The notes: generated from the letters alone by a model not told the origin. Shown: positions 1 to 12,440, numbered from the stretch's first letter. The stretch: 64,000 nucleotides of DNA from Vibrio sp. CB1-14 (GCF_040412085.2 NZ_CP115920.1:496001-560000); one strand, 5' to 3'. Numbers and translations: made by a program.

Positions 1-315
1 AGTAATAGTTATGTTGTTCTTTTAAGTGCGTTTGTGGTTGAACGATTACACCATGCAAGCGCCTTGGAATCTTGGTTGATTCCAGGAAACTCGCGCAAAG
101 AACATCGCACCTCGCCAAAGCGGGTACCAATAACCGTGTTTAAAGCCTTTGTCACCTAGACAGCCACATGAACATGTGACCTGCGCCGTCGACGTCGTAT
201 TTTTATTTTTATCGAACAGCGGAGTGTAATTATATCTGATTTATATAAGCAAAAAGTGGAATAGAATGCGATACCACTTCAAAAAACTAACAAAACTCTC
301 AGTAAGTATGCCAGC
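1..315. other. Unassigned edge region downstream of ppc
   Basis: No gene is recognised between the window edge and the ppc terminator. The plus strand is open in frame 1 from base 1 to a TAG at 157-159, and a minus-strand frame is also open for about 45 codons, but neither has a recognisable motif and both touch or approach the edge. From about 190 to 300 the DNA becomes AT-rich and looks like ordinary intergenic sequence. Confidence 0.4.
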
Positions 316-348
316 AAAAATAAAAGGCCGCAATGTGCGACCTTTTGT
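316..348 (-). terminator. Rho-independent terminator of ppc
   Basis: On the minus strand AAAGGTCGCA pairs with TGCGGCCTTT (one G-T pair) around a short loop, followed by a T-rich tail. It lies about 25 bases beyond the ppc stop codon. Confidence 0.75.
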
Positions 349-372
349 CTCTTTTGTAAGATAATATATCGT

Positions 373-3006
373 TTAGCCAGTATTTCGCATACCAGCAGCG
401 ATGCCTGCGATGGTCACCATGAGTGCTTCTTCTAGCTCAGACTCGGTTTCTTCACTCTGACGAGTACGGTACAGAAGCTCAGCTTGCAGCATGTTGAGTG
501 GCTCAACATAGATGTTGCGCAGGCGAATGGACTCTTGTCCCCAAGGGTCGCTTTGCATTAGGTGGTTGTGGTTTTCTACGTTCAGTACCGCAACGATATC
601 TTTTTGTAATTGACCACGAAGCTTATCACCGAGAGGCAACAATTCAGGATCCGCAAGACGCTTATCGTAATAGCGAGAGATTTCCATATTACACTTGGTG
701 TAAACCATCTCTAGCATACCTAGGCGTGTTGAGAAGAATGGCCATTCGCGACACATCTCTTCTAGCAGCGCTTGGTGACCTTTGTCGATAGAGTATTGAA
801 TCGCTTCACCCGCCCCAAGCCATGCTGGCAGTACTAGACGGTTTTGGCTCCATGAGAAGATCCATGGAATCGCACGTAAGCTTTCTACGCCGCCATTCGG
901 GTTACGTTTCGCAGGGCGAGAACCAAGTGGTAGTTTGCCCAGTTCTAGCTCAGGCGTTGCTTGGCGGAAGTAAGGGACAAAATCCGGCTCGCCGCGAACT
1001 ACTTTACGGTACGCATCGCAAGAGACTTCAGAAAGTACTTCCATTAGGTCGCGCCAATCTTGTTTCGGCTCAGGCGGCGGCATTAGGTTCGCCTCCAGAA
1101 TGGCACTTGCGTACAGATTGAAACTGTTAACCGCAATTTCAGGTAGACCGAGCTTAAAGCGGATCATCTCGCCTTGCTCAGTCACACGCAGGCCGCCTTT
1201 AAGGCTCTTAGGTGGCTGAGACAGCAGGGCAGCGTGCGCTGGCGCACCACCACGACCAATCGTACCGCCACGGCCGTGGAACAGAGTAATATCAATACTT
1301 GCTTCTTCACCTACCGCTACCAGTTTTTCCATCGCGCTGTACTGAGCCCAGCCTGCCGCCATTACGCCTGCGTCTTTCGCTGAGTCAGAGTAGCCAATCA
1401 TCACCATCTGATGGTTTTGGATATAACCACGGTACCAGTCGATCTCGAACAACTGCTTCATTACCGCTTCTGAGTTGTTCAAATCATCGAGTGTTTCGAA
1501 CAGTGGGCAGACGTCCATACGGAACTTACAGCCACACTCTTGAAGGATAAGGTGAACGGCTAGAACGTCAGAAGCCGTGCGTGCCATAGAGATAACATAA
1601 GCACCAAACGCTTCACGCGATTGTGATGCGATCACACGGCAAGTATCGAGAACTTCTTGTACTGGCTCTGAAGGTTCCCAGTCGCGTGGTAGCAGTGGGC
1701 GCTTCGAGCTTAGCTCGTTAATTAGGAATGAAACCTTGTCTTGCTCGCTCCACTGATCGTAGTCGCCTAGACCTAAGTGGCGCGTTAGCTCAGAGATGGC
1801 ATCTGAGTGACGTGTGCTTTCTTGGCGAATATCGAGGCGTACTAGGTGAACACCGAATGCCTTCACGCGGCGAAGTGTGTCGAGTAGAGAGCCATCGGCG
1901 ATGATTGCCATACCACTTTCGCGAAGTGACTTGTAACAAGCCATGAGCGGCTCCCAAAGCTGGGAGATGTCTTCAAGGATTGGCTTGTTTGGCACATCTT
2001 GATGGTTAATTTGCGCTTCGAGCACTTCCATGGTGTTCACGAGAAGCTTGCGAACCGGTTTTAGGATAGCGCGGTACGGTTCGTGTGCATCGCCCGCAAG
2101 ATCGCGAACTTGGTCACTACACTTAACCATGGAAAGCTCAGTGATAAGCTCTTGGAAGTCTTTTAGGTAAAGCTCAGCCGCTTTCCAGCGTGACAGTAGC
2201 ATCACTTCGCGAGTGATTTTGTGCGTAACAAATGGGTTGCCGTCGCGGTCACCGCCCATCCAAGATGAGAAGTGTACTGGGCACGCATCAATAGGTAACC
2301 CTTCGCCCAGATAGCCTTTCAAGCGATCATCAAACTCACGTAAGAACTCAGGAACCGCATCCCATAGTGAGTTCTCAACTACGGCAAAGCCCCATTTCGC
2401 TTCATCGAGAGGCGTTGGACGTTGTTGGCGAATCACATCTGAGTGCCAGCTTTGTGAGATAAGCTGCTCTAAACGACGCTCGGTTTTCTTGCGCTCTTTA
2501 TCTGACAGCTCGTTAAGTTCTAGCTTAGAGAGACACTCGTTGATTTTGACCAGTTTGTTGATCATGGTGCGGCGAGTGATTTCTGTCGGGTGAGCAGTCA
2601 GTACGAGCTCAATGTTGAGGTCACGAACGGCTTGAATGGTGTCAAACTTGCTGACATCTTGCTGGCTAAGTTTAGAAAATAGCGAGTAGATTGGATCTGG
2701 TTCACAGACATCGGCTTCGCAGCTGCGCGAGATCGTGTGGTATTGATCGGCGATGTTGGTGAGGTTTAGGAACTGGTTAAATGCGCGAGCGACAGGGGTC
2801 AGTTGCTCATTTGGCAGGCTCTTAATCTCTTCAATGAGAATGTCACGATCGGCTTCATTGCCTGCGCGTACTACGGATTTAGAAAGTTTACGAATCTTCT
2901 CCACTTTCTCTAAGATCTCGTCTCCATGCGCTTCCTTGATGGTGTTACCCAACAGGTGCCCTAGCATCCTAACATTGCTCTTCAATGGGGCATATTTTTC
3001 GTTCAT
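373..3006 (-). CDS. ppc: Phosphoenolpyruvate carboxylase
   Basis: Cytoplasmic enzyme that adds bicarbonate to phosphoenolpyruvate to give oxaloacetate, refilling the TCA cycle and feeding aspartate-family and arginine synthesis. The 877-residue length is normal for the bacterial family. Visible signatures are LTAHPTEI with the catalytic His near residue 139, the lysine-containing [10 protein letters not shown] segment, the glycine-rich [12 protein letters not shown] loop, and the conserved C-terminal MRNTG. It starts at ATG and ends at a hairpin terminator. The neighbouring arg genes give the same ppc-argE-argC order as in E. coli. The product is not in doubt. Confidence 0.98.
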   Translation of the reverse strand: MNEKYAPLKSNVRMLGHLLGNTIKEAHGDEILEKVEKIRKLSKSVVRAGNEADRDILIEEIKSLPNEQLTPVARAFNQFLNLTNIADQYHTISRSCEADVCEPDPIYSLFSKLSQQDVSKFDTIQAVRDLNIELVLTAHPTEITRRTMINKLVKINECLSKLELNELSDKERKKTERRLEQLISQSWHSDVIRQQRPTPLDEAKWGFAVVENSLWDAVPEFLREFDDRLKGYLGEGLPIDACPVHFSSWMGGDRDGNPFVTHKITREVMLLSRWKAAELYLKDFQELITELSMVKCSDQVRDLAGDAHEPYRAILKPVRKLLVNTMEVLEAQINHQDVPNKPILEDISQLWEPLMACYKSLRESGMAIIADGSLLDTLRRVKAFGVHLVRLDIRQESTRHSDAISELTRHLGLGDYDQWSEQDKVSFLINELSSKRPLLPRDWEPSEPVQEVLDTCRVIASQSREAFGAYVISMARTASDVLAVHLILQECGCKFRMDVCPLFETLDDLNNSEAVMKQLFEIDWYRGYIQNHQMVMIGYSDSAKDAGVMAAGWAQYSAMEKLVAVGEEASIDITLFHGRGGTIGRGGAPAHAALLSQPPKSLKGGLRVTEQGEMIRFKLGLPEIAVNSFNLYASAILEANLMPPPEPKQDWRDLMEVLSEVSCDAYRKVVRGEPDFVPYFRQATPELELGKLPLGSRPAKRNPNGGVESLRAIPWIFSWSQNRLVLPAWLGAGEAIQYSIDKGHQALLEEMCREWPFFSTRLGMLEMVYTKCNMEISRYYDKRLADPELLPLGDKLRGQLQKDIVAVLNVENHNHLMQSDPWGQESIRLRNIYVEPLNMLQAELLYRTRQSEETESELEEALMVTIAGIAAGMRNTG

Positions 3007-3188
3007 AGTCGTCCTGCCTTGTAATTTAACTACATCCGTTATTCCTTATCAGCCTCACAATCTAGCGAAAAATGTTAGTGCGAGTCAAATAAAGTAAACC
3101 AAGTTTGCATTTATCGTGCTGGCACGAAAAACGCACACTTGGGCGAGTTAAAAGGTTGAATTGTTGAAAATTTATTACAGAATATGGT

Positions 3189-4328
3189 TTATTCGAAGCA
3201 ATACTGCCTCATTGCTTTGGCTAAGATATCGATGGTCGGGTCAATAAAATCAAAGCTTAAAAACTCATCAGGCTGGTGGGCTTGGTCTATTGAGCCAGGG
3301 CCCAGCACCAAGGTAGGGCACAACTGCTGCAAAAATGGTGCTTCGGTACAATAGTTGACCGTTTCTGATGGGGTTTCACACAATGTTTCCATTCCACCAA
3401 CAAACGGGTGTTTATGGTCGCACTCATACCCAGGGATTGGTTCGTGCAGAGCGGTAATGGTTAATCGCCCTGGCCATTTTGCTTCCACTTCTTTGAGTGC
3501 ATTACGCAGTAGGTTATCCAAACCATCTAAACTTATGCCGGGCAGCGGTCTAACATCGTAATGCAGCTCACAGCAGCCACAAATTCGGTTGGCGCTGTCG
3601 CCACCATGAATATGACCAAGGTTAAGGGTAGGGCTAGGGATAGCGAAACCAGGGTGGTGATACTCTTTCACTAGCTTGTCACGCAGTTTCATCATCGCGT
3701 ACATGACTTCATGCATGATTTCGATGGCATTAACGCCTAAAGCAGGATCGGAAGAGTGTCCAGACTTGCCGGTCACTCGAATCGCATTGGCTACATGACC
3801 TTTATGGCCACGAATAGGCACTAGGCTGGTAGGTTCGCCGATAATGCAGTAATCCGGCTTGAACGGCGCGTTGTCGGTAAAATGCCTTGCGCCCAGCATA
3901 GTGGTTTCTTCATCACAGGTCGCCAAAACATAAAGTGGTTTGGTTTGCTTGCTCCAGTCGATTTTCTTGACGGCTTCGTAGATAAACGCGAAGAAGCCTT
4001 TCATATCCGCGGTGCCCAAGCCGTAGAAGCGATTGTTGGCTTCGGTCAGGTCATGCGGGTTGAAACTCCAGCGACCTTCATCAAATGGCACGGTATCACT
4101 GTGACCAGCCAACAGTAGACCGCCTTCGCCTTGTCCCTTCTTGGCAATCATATTGAACTTGTTCGGTTCAACCTCGATGACCTCAACCTCAAAACCTAGG
4201 TCTTTCATCCATGTCGCCAGCTTTTCGATCACTTTCTCGTTGCCTTGATCCCAGCTTGGGTCAGTGGAGCTAATCGAAGGTGTGCTGATCAGGCCTTTGT
4301 AGACCTCTAAAAAACTAGGTAATTGCAT
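3189..4328 (-). CDS. argE: Acetylornithine deacetylase
   Basis: Zinc-dependent hydrolase of the M20 family that removes the acetyl group from N-acetylornithine to give ornithine. Metal-site motifs are visible: GHSDTV with His76 and Asp78, GTADMKG with Asp108, and the acidic CDEE pair. The 379 residues match ArgE. It is divergent from argC across 168 bp that carry ArgR-like boxes, so both directions could be repressed together. ppc lies downstream on the same strand after a 182-bp gap. A whole-family alternative (DapE, ArgE-like) is unlikely given the arg context. Confidence 0.96.
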   Translation of the reverse strand: MQLPSFLEVYKGLISTPSISSTDPSWDQGNEKVIEKLATWMKDLGFEVEVIEVEPNKFNMIAKKGQGEGGLLLAGHSDTVPFDEGRWSFNPHDLTEANNRFYGLGTADMKGFFAFIYEAVKKIDWSKQTKPLYVLATCDEETTMLGARHFTDNAPFKPDYCIIGEPTSLVPIRGHKGHVANAIRVTGKSGHSSDPALGVNAIEIMHEVMYAMMKLRDKLVKEYHHPGFAIPSPTLNLGHIHGGDSANRICGCCELHYDVRPLPGISLDGLDNLLRNALKEVEAKWPGRLTITALHEPIPGYECDHKHPFVGGMETLCETPSETVNYCTEAPFLQQLCPTLVLGPGSIDQAHQPDEFLSFDFIDPTIDILAKAMRQYCFE

Positions 4329-4373
4329 ATTATCTTCGCTTCTACTGTTGACAGATTAATCTTAAGACTGTAA

Positions 4374-4412
4374 AACACATATTAAATCATAATTAATGAA
4401 TAAAAAATCAAT
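4374..4412. promoter_or_regulatory. Predicted tandem ArgR (ARG) boxes, argE/argC
   Basis: The box at 4395-4412 matches the consensus WNTGAATWWWWATTCANW with one mismatch (TGAAT, AAAA, AATCA). A second, weaker box lies at 4374-4391 (CACAT, ATTA, AATCA). They are separated by exactly 3 bp, the spacing known for ArgR hexamer sites. They sit in the divergent argE/argC intergenic region. The match was made by eye. Confidence 0.65.
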
Positions 4413-4496
4413 TAATGGCATTTTTACTATATTTATAATCATTAATTGCAGTTTTTACTAACAACGTTAAATCGACTTACTTACGGAATCATAGTC

Positions 4497-5501
4497 ATGC
4501 TAAAAACTACCATTATTGGCGCAACAGGTTACACAGGAGCGGAACTGGCTCTGATGGTGACCAAACACCCAGAGCTCACGCTATCAGGTTTGTACGTGTC
4601 CGCCAATAGTGTCGATGCAGGCAAACCGATTTCGCAATTGCATGGTAAGTTGGCTGGCTTAGTTGAAATGCCAGTGCAGCCGCTGGTCGATGTGCAAAAA
4701 GCGGCAAGCGAGTGTGACATTGTATTTTTGGCAACAGCTCACGAAGTGAGCCACGATTTGGCGCCGGTGTTTTTGGCACAAGGTTGCCAAGTGTTTGACC
4801 TATCAGGCGCTTATCGTGTGAAAGCCGATGACTTTTATACCACCTTCTATGGCTTTGAGCATCAGCACGAAAACTGGTTGGATAAGGCGGTGTATGGCCT
4901 TGCAGAGTGGAACGCAAAACAGATTGAAAGCGCGCAGCTCGTGGCAGTACCGGGTTGCTACCCAACGGCTTCACAACTGGCGATTAAACCACTACTGGAA
5001 GCTGGCCTTGTGGATAGCACTATGTGGCCAGTTATCAACGCAACCAGTGGTGTTACTGGTGCTGGTCGTAAAGCGTCGATGACCAACAGCTTTTGCGAAG
5101 TCAGCCTTCAGCCTTATGGCATTTTTAATCACAGGCACCAACCAGAGATTGCAACGCATTTGGGTTGTGATGTGATTTTTACTCCACATCTAGGCAACTT
5201 TAAGCGTGGCATCTTGGCGACTATCACCATGAAGCTCAATGAAGGCGTGACTGAGGAGCAGGTTGCCACAGCATTTGCGACAGCCTATGAAGGCAAACCA
5301 GGCGTGCGCGTCAAAGGGGAAACTATCCCAAGAATTCAAGATGTTGAGAACACGCCATTCTGCGATATCGGTTATAAGGTTCAAGGCCAACACATCATCG
5401 TAGTGTCGGCGATTGATAACTTGCTAAAAGGTGCATCGAGTCAAGCGATGCAGTGTTTGAATATCAAAAATCAGTTTGCACAGCTAACCGCGTTGGTTTA
5501 G
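4497..5501 (+). CDS. argC: N-acetyl-gamma-glutamyl-phosphate reductase
   Basis: NADPH-dependent reduction of N-acetylglutamyl phosphate to the semialdehyde, third step of arginine synthesis. The N-terminal dinucleotide-binding motif [10 protein letters not shown] and the catalytic cysteine in VPGCYPT (Cys154) are both present. The ATG at 4497 was chosen because family members begin directly with MLKTxIxGATG; an upstream in-frame extension to 4446 has no conserved content. This gives 334 residues, the usual length. First gene of the argC-argB-argG run; argB starts 14 bases after its stop. Confidence 0.97.
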   Translation: MLKTTIIGATGYTGAELALMVTKHPELTLSGLYVSANSVDAGKPISQLHGKLAGLVEMPVQPLVDVQKAASECDIVFLATAHEVSHDLAPVFLAQGCQVFDLSGAYRVKADDFYTTFYGFEHQHENWLDKAVYGLAEWNAKQIESAQLVAVPGCYPTASQLAIKPLLEAGLVDSTMWPVINATSGVTGAGRKASMTNSFCEVSLQPYGIFNHRHQPEIATHLGCDVIFTPHLGNFKRGILATITMKLNEGVTEEQVATAFATAYEGKPGVRVKGETIPRIQDVENTPFCDIGYKVQGQHIIVVSAIDNLLKGASSQAMQCLNIKNQFAQLTALV

Positions 5502-5515
5502 TCGAGGAGAGCAGC

Positions 5516-6304
5516 ATGAGTCAGCAAAATACACCATTAGTGATCAAGTTAGGCGGCGCGGCACTGTCGTGCTCAGATACGCTTGGACAACTATTTAAGG
5601 CTATCTCTGATTACAGCCAGCAAGCGCAGCGAAGTATCGTCATTGTTCACGGTGGCGGTTATCTCGTCGATGACCTAATGAAGAAGCTCGACCTGCCAAC
5701 CGTTAAGAAGCAAGGTTTGCGCGTGACCCCTTATGATCAGATCCCTTTGATTGCGGGCGCGCTTGCGGGGACTGCAAATAAGCTACTACAAGGCGATGCG
5801 ATTAAAGCGGGCCTTAATGCGGTAGGTTTGAGCCTTGCTGACGGCGGTCTTTGTGACGTGACTGAGCTAGACCCTGAGCTTGGCGCGGTAGGCAATGCCA
5901 AACCGGGTAACCCAGCGGTTCTTCAAGCGGTTCTGGCTGCTGGTGCGCTGCCAATCATTAGCTCAATCGGTCTAGATAGCCAAGGTCAGCTGATGAACGT
6001 TAATGCCGACCAAGCGGCAGTGGCAGTGGCTGGCGCATTGGATGCAGAATTAGTGCTGTTGTCTGATGTGAGCGGCGTGCTGGATGGCAAAGGTCATCTG
6101 CTACCAAGTCTGACTAAGCAAGAAGCGGATGCGCTGATTGAAGGCAAAGTCATTACCGATGGCATGATTGTTAAGGTGCAAGCCGCACTGGAAGCGGCCA
6201 ACGACCTAGGTCGCCCTATTGAAGTGGCGACATGGCGATACCCTGAAAAATTAGTCGAATTGTTTGCGGGTAAGAGTATCGGCACACAGTTCGTCCCAAA
6301 CTAA
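5516..6304 (+). CDS. argB: Acetylglutamate kinase
   Basis: Amino-acid kinase that phosphorylates N-acetylglutamate with ATP, second step of arginine synthesis. The KLGGAAL and VHGGGY loops of the family are seen near the N-terminus, followed by the ADQAAVAVA and LLSDVSGV segments. The ATG at 5516 is preceded by GAGGAGAG and leaves 262 residues, typical of the short, arginine-insensitive enterobacterial and Vibrio type. The open frame extends upstream into argC but that part is only overlap. argG follows after 98 bp. Confidence 0.96.
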   Translation: MSQQNTPLVIKLGGAALSCSDTLGQLFKAISDYSQQAQRSIVIVHGGGYLVDDLMKKLDLPTVKKQGLRVTPYDQIPLIAGALAGTANKLLQGDAIKAGLNAVGLSLADGGLCDVTELDPELGAVGNAKPGNPAVLQAVLAAGALPIISSIGLDSQGQLMNVNADQAAVAVAGALDAELVLLSDVSGVLDGKGHLLPSLTKQEADALIEGKVITDGMIVKVQAALEAANDLGRPIEVATWRYPEKLVELFAGKSIGTQFVPN

Positions 6305-6402
6305 ATTATTAGCAAGTAAATCAAATTTACGATTAACGAATTTAAAGTGAAGTAACCCCGAGAAGCTGACCGCCAAAATCAGGCTCGGACAAGGAGAGAG
6401 AC

Positions 6403-7620
6403 ATGAGTAAACCATCTGTAAAAAAAGTTGTTGTTGCCTACTCTGGCGGTCTAGATACGTCAGTGATCATCCCATGGCTAAAAGAGAACTACGACTGTGA
6501 AGTTGTCGCATTTGTTGCTGATGTAGGTCAAGGCGAAGAAGAGCTTGTAGGCATCGAAGAAAAAGCGAAAGCGTCAGGCGCTTCTGAGTGTTACATCGCT
6601 GACCTAAAAGAAGAAATGGTCGCTGACTACATCTTCCCAACGCTAAAAACGGGCGCGTACTACGAAGGTAAATACCTGCTAGGTACATCAATGGCGCGTC
6701 CGATCATTGCTAAAGCTCAGGTTGAAGTAGCGCGTAAAGTCGGTGCTGATGCACTGTGCCACGGTTGTACCGGTAAAGGTAATGACCAAGTGCGTTTTGA
6801 GGGTGCATTTGCAGCTCTAGCCCCAGACCTAACTGTGATTGCGCCTTGGCGTGAGTGGGATCTCGTCAGCCGTGAAGAGTGTCTAGATTACCTAGCGGAG
6901 CGCAACATCCCTTGCAGCGCATCACTGACTAAGATCTATTCACGTGATGCAAACGCATGGCACATCTCAACAGAAGGCGGTGTTCTAGAGGATACATGGA
7001 ATGCGCCAAACGATGATTGCTGGGCATGGACAGTGGATCCTGAGCAAGCGCCTGATCAAGCAGAATACGTGACGCTAGAAGTAGCAAAAGGCGAAGTGGT
7101 TGCCGTTGACGGTGAGAAGATGACGCCATACAACGCTCTGGTTTACCTAAACGAGAAAGGCGTGAAGCACGGCGTTGGTCGTATCGACATCGTTGAAAAC
7201 CGTCTTGTCGGTATGAAGTCTCGTGGCTGCTACGAAACTCCAGGGGGCACCATCATGATGGAAGCACTGCGTGCGGTTGAGCAGCTAGTGCTAGACAAAA
7301 CATCGTTTGAGTTCCGTGAAGAGCTAGGCGTAAAAGCCTCACACCTTGTTTATGACGGTCGTTGGTTCACACCACTTTGTAAGTCTATCTTGGCAGCCTC
7401 GGAAGAGCTGGCACAAGACGTGAACGGCGAAGTTGTGGTTAAGCTATACAAAGGTCAGGCAATTGTAACTCAGAAACGCAGCGTAAACAGCCTGTACTCT
7501 GAAGAGTTTGCAACGTTCGGTGAAGATGAAGTGTACGACCAAAGCCACGCTGAAGGCTTCATCCGCCTTTACTCGCTATCAAGCCGCATCAGAGCATTGA
7601 ATGAAGCAAAGAAAAAATAG
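6403..7620 (+). CDS. argG: Argininosuccinate synthase
   Basis: ATP-dependent condensation of citrulline with aspartate to argininosuccinate. The PP-loop AYSGGLDTS near residues 10-18 identifies the N-type ATP pyrophosphatase fold, and [13 protein letters not shown] is a conserved ArgG segment. The 405 residues are standard for the short family. It has a strong AAGGAGAG ribosome site and sits 98 bp after argB, probably in the same transcript; no clear ARG box was found in that gap. A strong terminator follows the stop, separating it from argH. Confidence 0.98.
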   Translation: MSKPSVKKVVVAYSGGLDTSVIIPWLKENYDCEVVAFVADVGQGEEELVGIEEKAKASGASECYIADLKEEMVADYIFPTLKTGAYYEGKYLLGTSMARPIIAKAQVEVARKVGADALCHGCTGKGNDQVRFEGAFAALAPDLTVIAPWREWDLVSREECLDYLAERNIPCSASLTKIYSRDANAWHISTEGGVLEDTWNAPNDDCWAWTVDPEQAPDQAEYVTLEVAKGEVVAVDGEKMTPYNALVYLNEKGVKHGVGRIDIVENRLVGMKSRGCYETPGGTIMMEALRAVEQLVLDKTSFEFREELGVKASHLVYDGRWFTPLCKSILAASEELAQDVNGEVVVKLYKGQAIVTQKRSVNSLYSEEFATFGEDEVYDQSHAEGFIRLYSLSSRIRALNEAKKK

Positions 7621-7649
7621 TGTCGCTCCATCATACTGATTGAAATCTA

Positions 7650-7685
7650 GAAACCCATTTGTTATCAAATGGGTTTCTTTTTTTA
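7650..7685 (+). terminator. Rho-independent terminator after argG
   Basis: A perfect 12-bp stem (GAAACCCATTTG with CAAATGGGTTTC), loop TTAT, then a run of eight T. It implies that argH needs its own promoter. Confidence 0.92.
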
Positions 7686-7729
7686 TCTGGACGATAAAAA
7701 TGGGCGACTAAAACCTGAAATCGCATTGT

Positions 7730-7768
7730 TTTGAATATTTATGTGAAATAAGTGAATTTTTACTTTAT
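7730..7768. promoter_or_regulatory. Predicted tandem ArgR (ARG) boxes before argH
   Basis: Two boxes, 7730-7747 and 7751-7768, each have a perfect left half TGAAT and an AT-only centre; the right halves are weak (ATGTG and ACTTT). The 3-bp spacing is again exact. They lie about 145-180 bp before the argH start, after the argG terminator. Confidence 0.5.
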
Positions 7769-7893
7769 TTTTAATTCGGTTTGTCGTACCTTGAACCCTA
7801 TCAACAAAGACACTGAGTTGCATTTAATTCACTCAGCGAGAATAGCGGTTTATTCTTACAATAAGTAACCATAGAAGCAGCGACGCAGACTGA

Positions 7894-9786
<1,893 letters not shown>

Positions 9787-9910
9787 GTTATTGAAAAGTA
9801 GGCGAGTAACGAAAAGATCGGAAAAATTTTAAAAAAAGATCATTTTTCTGGGAACAAACAAGAAAAGGCGCGGTCTATTAAAGTACCACTGCTTTTTCTT
9901 AGAAGAATCT
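9787..9910. other. Intergenic segment with small hairpin
   Basis: Between the argH stop and the terminator there is AT-rich DNA with a 7-bp hairpin at about 9896-9915 (TTCTTAG with CTAAGAA) just before the terminator stem. No ORF is supported. It could be simple 3' UTR or a 3'-end-derived small RNA; no promoter is convincing. Confidence 0.3.
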
Positions 9911-9916
9911 AAGAAG

Positions 9917-9953
9917 GCCCCGAACCAAGGTTGGTTACGGGGCTTTTTTCTTT
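9917..9953 (+). terminator. Rho-independent terminator after argH
   Basis: GCCCCG pairs with CGGGGC around an inner partly paired AACC/GGTT region, followed by a T-run. It closes the argH transcription unit. Confidence 0.85.
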
Positions 9954-10158
9954 TTTGTGCTTTTCAAATTTCTTTCCCCAGTCTCAACCTTTCACTTTCG
10001 ATTAATCTAATCATTTGATTTTTCCTGCAGCGGAGAAAAACTTCGGTTCGCCAAGCATGTCACAATGTTGGCGTGTTGCTTGCGCTTGGTATCCGATAGA
10101 ATATGCCTTTCTGTTTCAGCCCTATCGTTCGGATAGCCCAAAAAAGAGCAATAACATT

Positions 10159-10506
10159 ATGATTGAACGCCTTCATACTAAAGAGCGCATGAGCCGTATC
10201 GTTAAACACAATGGCACCATTTACCTTTGTGGTCAGGTGTGTGCAGACGCGACTAAAGACATTACTGAACAGACGCAAACCATGCTCGATAAGGTCGAGG
10301 CTCTGCTACTTGAAGCGGGCAGCGACAAACAGCATATGCTGTCTGCGACCATCTACCTTAAAGACATGCAAGATTTCCAAGCAATGAACGCGGTATGGGA
10401 CGCATGGGTACCAGCAGGCCATGCGCCAGCACGTGCTTGTGTCACCGGCGATATGGCTCGTGAAGCCTTGCTGGTAGAGATCTCTGTGATTGCTGCTGAA
10501 AAATAA
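10159..10506 (+). CDS. RidA/YjgF-family protein
   Basis: A 115-residue protein of the RidA (YjgF/YER057c/UK114) superfamily. Classical RidA hydrolyses reactive enamine/imine intermediates from PLP enzymes. The family pattern is visible: GTIYLCGQV near the N-terminus, [19 protein letters not shown], and the C-terminal PARACV with the conserved arginine that binds substrate carboxylate. The ATG at 10159 matches relatives that begin with an IERLHT-like sequence; no strong ribosome site precedes it, and ATG 10190 is an alternative. It lies alone between argH and an unknown operon. The exact subfamily substrate is not determined. Confidence 0.88.
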   Translation: MIERLHTKERMSRIVKHNGTIYLCGQVCADATKDITEQTQTMLDKVEALLLEAGSDKQHMLSATIYLKDMQDFQAMNAVWDAWVPAGHAPARACVTGDMAREALLVEISVIAAEK

Positions 10507-10514
10507 TTGACATG

Positions 10515-10553
10515 ATGTGCCCGAGTACAAGGTGTATTCGGGCATGATTTTTT
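10515..10553. terminator. Terminator hairpin, probably bidirectional
   Basis: TGCCCGAGTAC pairs imperfectly with GTGTATTCGGGCA, followed by a T-run on the plus strand and A-rich sequence on the other side. It lies between the convergent RidA-family gene and the unknown gene at 10573. Confidence 0.75.
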
Positions 10554-10572
10554 GATTAGTTAGCTAGACTCA

Positions 10573-11061
10573 TTACGACCGATTGAGTAATTCAAGCATT
10601 TTATGTCGATTAGCCGTCGGCTTTTCATCTAGATAAACGTAGAGTAATTGCCTCACATCTTTCTCAGTCAGAGGGTCACTTAAGCTAGGGTCAGCACCGC
10701 GAGAAAGTAACCATTCAAACATGGTGAAGTTATCTTGTATTACCGCACTAACTAGGGGTAACGCTTGGTTGCTAGTGACAACATTGATGTCATAGTTGCT
10801 GTCTAGCAGAGATTGAATCAATACATATTTATGGAAAGTGCCCTCGGCATTTAAAAGAGCAGTCAATCCAAAGTCCCTTGCTACGATTTCGGTAAGTTTA
10901 TGCGATGGTCCCATGTACTCGAAGTATGCCAAGCATTGGTCCCGATTGAATACCTTCATTTCAACCCCAGAAGCGCACCACATTACACGCTCTTCTGAAG
11001 GCAGAATTACAATCGTTACCGTCACTACAACAAAAAAAAAGAGAAACAACTTTTTTTTCAT
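10573..11061 (-). CDS. Hypothetical membrane-anchored ankyrin-like protein
   Basis: Unrecognised 162-residue protein. The first 20 residues are KKK followed by a run of F, V and I, a signal-anchor or signal peptide. The middle (INVVTSNQALPLVSAVIQDN, then FEWLLSRGADPS) fits the loop-helix pattern of ankyrin repeats, about two units. The ATG at 11061 was chosen because GGAG sits six bases upstream and the ATG overlaps the stop of the previous gene as ATGA, giving translational coupling. The base composition is more AT-rich than its neighbours, suggesting acquisition. Possible roles such as immunity or periplasmic inhibition are speculation. Confidence 0.7.
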   Translation of the reverse strand: MKKKLFLFFFVVVTVTIVILPSEERVMWCASGVEMKVFNRDQCLAYFEYMGPSHKLTEIVARDFGLTALLNAEGTFHKYVLIQSLLDSNYDINVVTSNQALPLVSAVIQDNFTMFEWLLSRGADPSLSDPLTEKDVRQLLYVYLDEKPTANRHKMLELLNRS

Positions 11062-11519
11062 ACGTTTCTCCAAAGTCTTTCTATAGGTTTAGTATTTGCG
11101 TAGTGAGGAATAATGAGAGGTTTGTTTTTTACAATGCCGTCCAGACACATAGAAAAGTAGGACTTGAAGCGCGACTCTAGCGTTCTAATAACAAACTCAT
11201 ATATCTTAACTTTACGTAAATCTTTTTGAGTAGCATATCGATAAAAGTGGGGAGCGAGATTTGTTATGAGTTTTCCTATAATTTTACGAAGAGGCAATGT
11301 AGGGTTGATTGTTGACTCATAAATGGCAAGCAAAAATCCAATGTTATAAGTCGCATCAATGGCTTCAAGCAATAGGCTTTGAGCAAACCCCCGATAAAAA
11401 TCGGTTACTACCAGCTCGTTAATGTCATTCTTAAGTGAAGGGAAGAACAGGGCAAGAATTTCTTTAGTTTCTTGTTCTGTGAAAAGTAGTTCGTGCTCCT
11501 TGAACGTTTTCAGCCTCAT
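11058..11519 (-). CDS. Hypothetical protein, first gene of unknown pair
   Basis: Unrecognised 153-residue protein, predicted soluble, mostly helical, with a basic C-terminal half rich in Lys and Arg. No signal peptide, transmembrane segment or known motif is evident. It begins at ATG and ends with TGA overlapping the start of the ankyrin-like gene by four bases (ATGA), so the two are almost certainly co-translated. The DNA is AT-rich compared with the arg and prx genes on either side. The 192 bp upstream toward prx include the prx terminator, so its promoter must lie within about 150 bp. Confidence 0.65.
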   Translation of the reverse strand: MRLKTFKEHELLFTEQETKEILALFFPSLKNDINELVVTDFYRGFAQSLLLEAIDATYNIGFLLAIYESTINPTLPLRKIIGKLITNLAPHFYRYATQKDLRKVKIYEFVIRTLESRFKSYFSMCLDGIVKNKPLIIPHYANTKPIERLWRNV

Positions 11520-11675
11520 TATTTTCCTCTCAAGATTGCCTTAGTTTGTCGACTGCACGCTACCTAAAGTCAAATAAATTGTCGATTCGCTGAGGGGGTA
11601 TTGTGAGGGGATGCTGTTAAGAATGTAATTGATAAAGAGAATAGGTTGGTTTGTTGTGAGCGCCATAGGATTGGA

Positions 11676-11709
11676 AATAGAGCTAGGGTAGTAATACCCT
11701 AGCTCTATT
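11676..11709 (-). terminator. Terminator of the peroxiredoxin-glutaredoxin gene
   Basis: A perfect 15-bp stem (AATAGAGCTAGGGTA with TACCCTAGCTCTATT), loop of four, three bases after the prx stop codon. It is symmetrical enough to act on both strands. Confidence 0.85.
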
Positions 11710-11711
11710 TA

Positions 11712-12440
11712 TTATGCTAAGTAAGCTTCTAGCTCTTCACTGCCACCAATGTGCTTACCACCGATAAACACCTGCGGTACGGTCGTGCGGCCGCTGATTG
11801 CACGTAGAGTCACTGTGGTTGCATCTTTGCCCAACACAATTTCTTCATACTGAAGGTTGTGGTCAATCAGGTTTTGCTTCGCTTTCATGCAGAATGGGCA
11901 ACCTGGCTTAGAGAATACCGTGATGGATTCTTGAGTTTTGTAGCTTGGCGCGATGTAGTTCAGCATGGTGTCTGCATCAGATACCTTGAACGGGTCGCCT
12001 GGCTCGTTTGGCTCGATAAACATCTTCTCTACTACGCCGTTTTTCACCAACATGCTGTAGCGCCATGAACGCTTGCCAAAACCAAGGTCGTTTTTCTCAA
12101 CCAGCATACCCATGCCATCGGTGAAGTCGCCGTTACCATCAGGTATGAAGGTAATGTTTTCTGCTTCTTGATCTGATTTCCACGCGTTCATAACGAAGGT
12201 GTCGTTTACTGATACACATAGGATCTCATCCACGCCGTGGTCTTTGAACACAGGGAACAGCTCGTTATAGCGCGGTAAGTGGCTTGATGAACATGTTGGT
12301 GTGAAAGCACCTGGTAGGCTGAACACAATCACGGTCTTGTCTTTAAAAATCTCATCTGTTGTTACGTTGACCCACGCATCACCCTGACGAGTTGGAAATG
12401 TCACTTGCGGTACTGCTTGGCCTTCTTTAGATGCAAACAT
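11712..12440 (-). CDS. Peroxiredoxin-glutaredoxin hybrid (Prx5/Grx)
   Basis: A 242-residue fusion. Residues 1 to about 165 are a Prx5-type peroxiredoxin with the peroxidatic cysteine in PGAFTPTC (Cys50). Residues about 170-242 are a glutaredoxin with the active site CPFC (Cys181, Cys184). The enzyme reduces hydrogen peroxide and alkyl peroxides, recycling itself with glutathione through its own glutaredoxin domain, as described for the Haemophilus hyPrx5 and related proteins. It is divergent from oxyR, so peroxide-dependent control by OxyR is expected. Confidence 0.96.
   Translation of the reverse strand: MFASKEGQAVPQVTFPTRQGDAWVNVTTDEIFKDKTVIVFSLPGAFTPTCSSSHLPRYNELFPVFKDHGVDEILCVSVNDTFVMNAWKSDQEAENITFIPDGNGDFTDGMGMLVEKNDLGFGKRSWRYSMLVKNGVVEKMFIEPNEPGDPFKVSDADTMLNYIAPSYKTQESITVFSKPGCPFCMKAKQNLIDHNLQYEEIVLGKDATTVTLRAISGRTTVPQVFIGGKHIGGSEELEAYLA

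Noticed and set aside
1..159. Open frame on the plus strand from the window edge to TAG
   Set aside because: It has no recognisable motif or visible start, and the opposite strand is equally open. It cannot be distinguished from chance.
6305..6402. ARG box before argG
   Set aside because: The gap is AT-rich but no TGAAT/ATTCA pair with the right centre and 3-bp partner was found.
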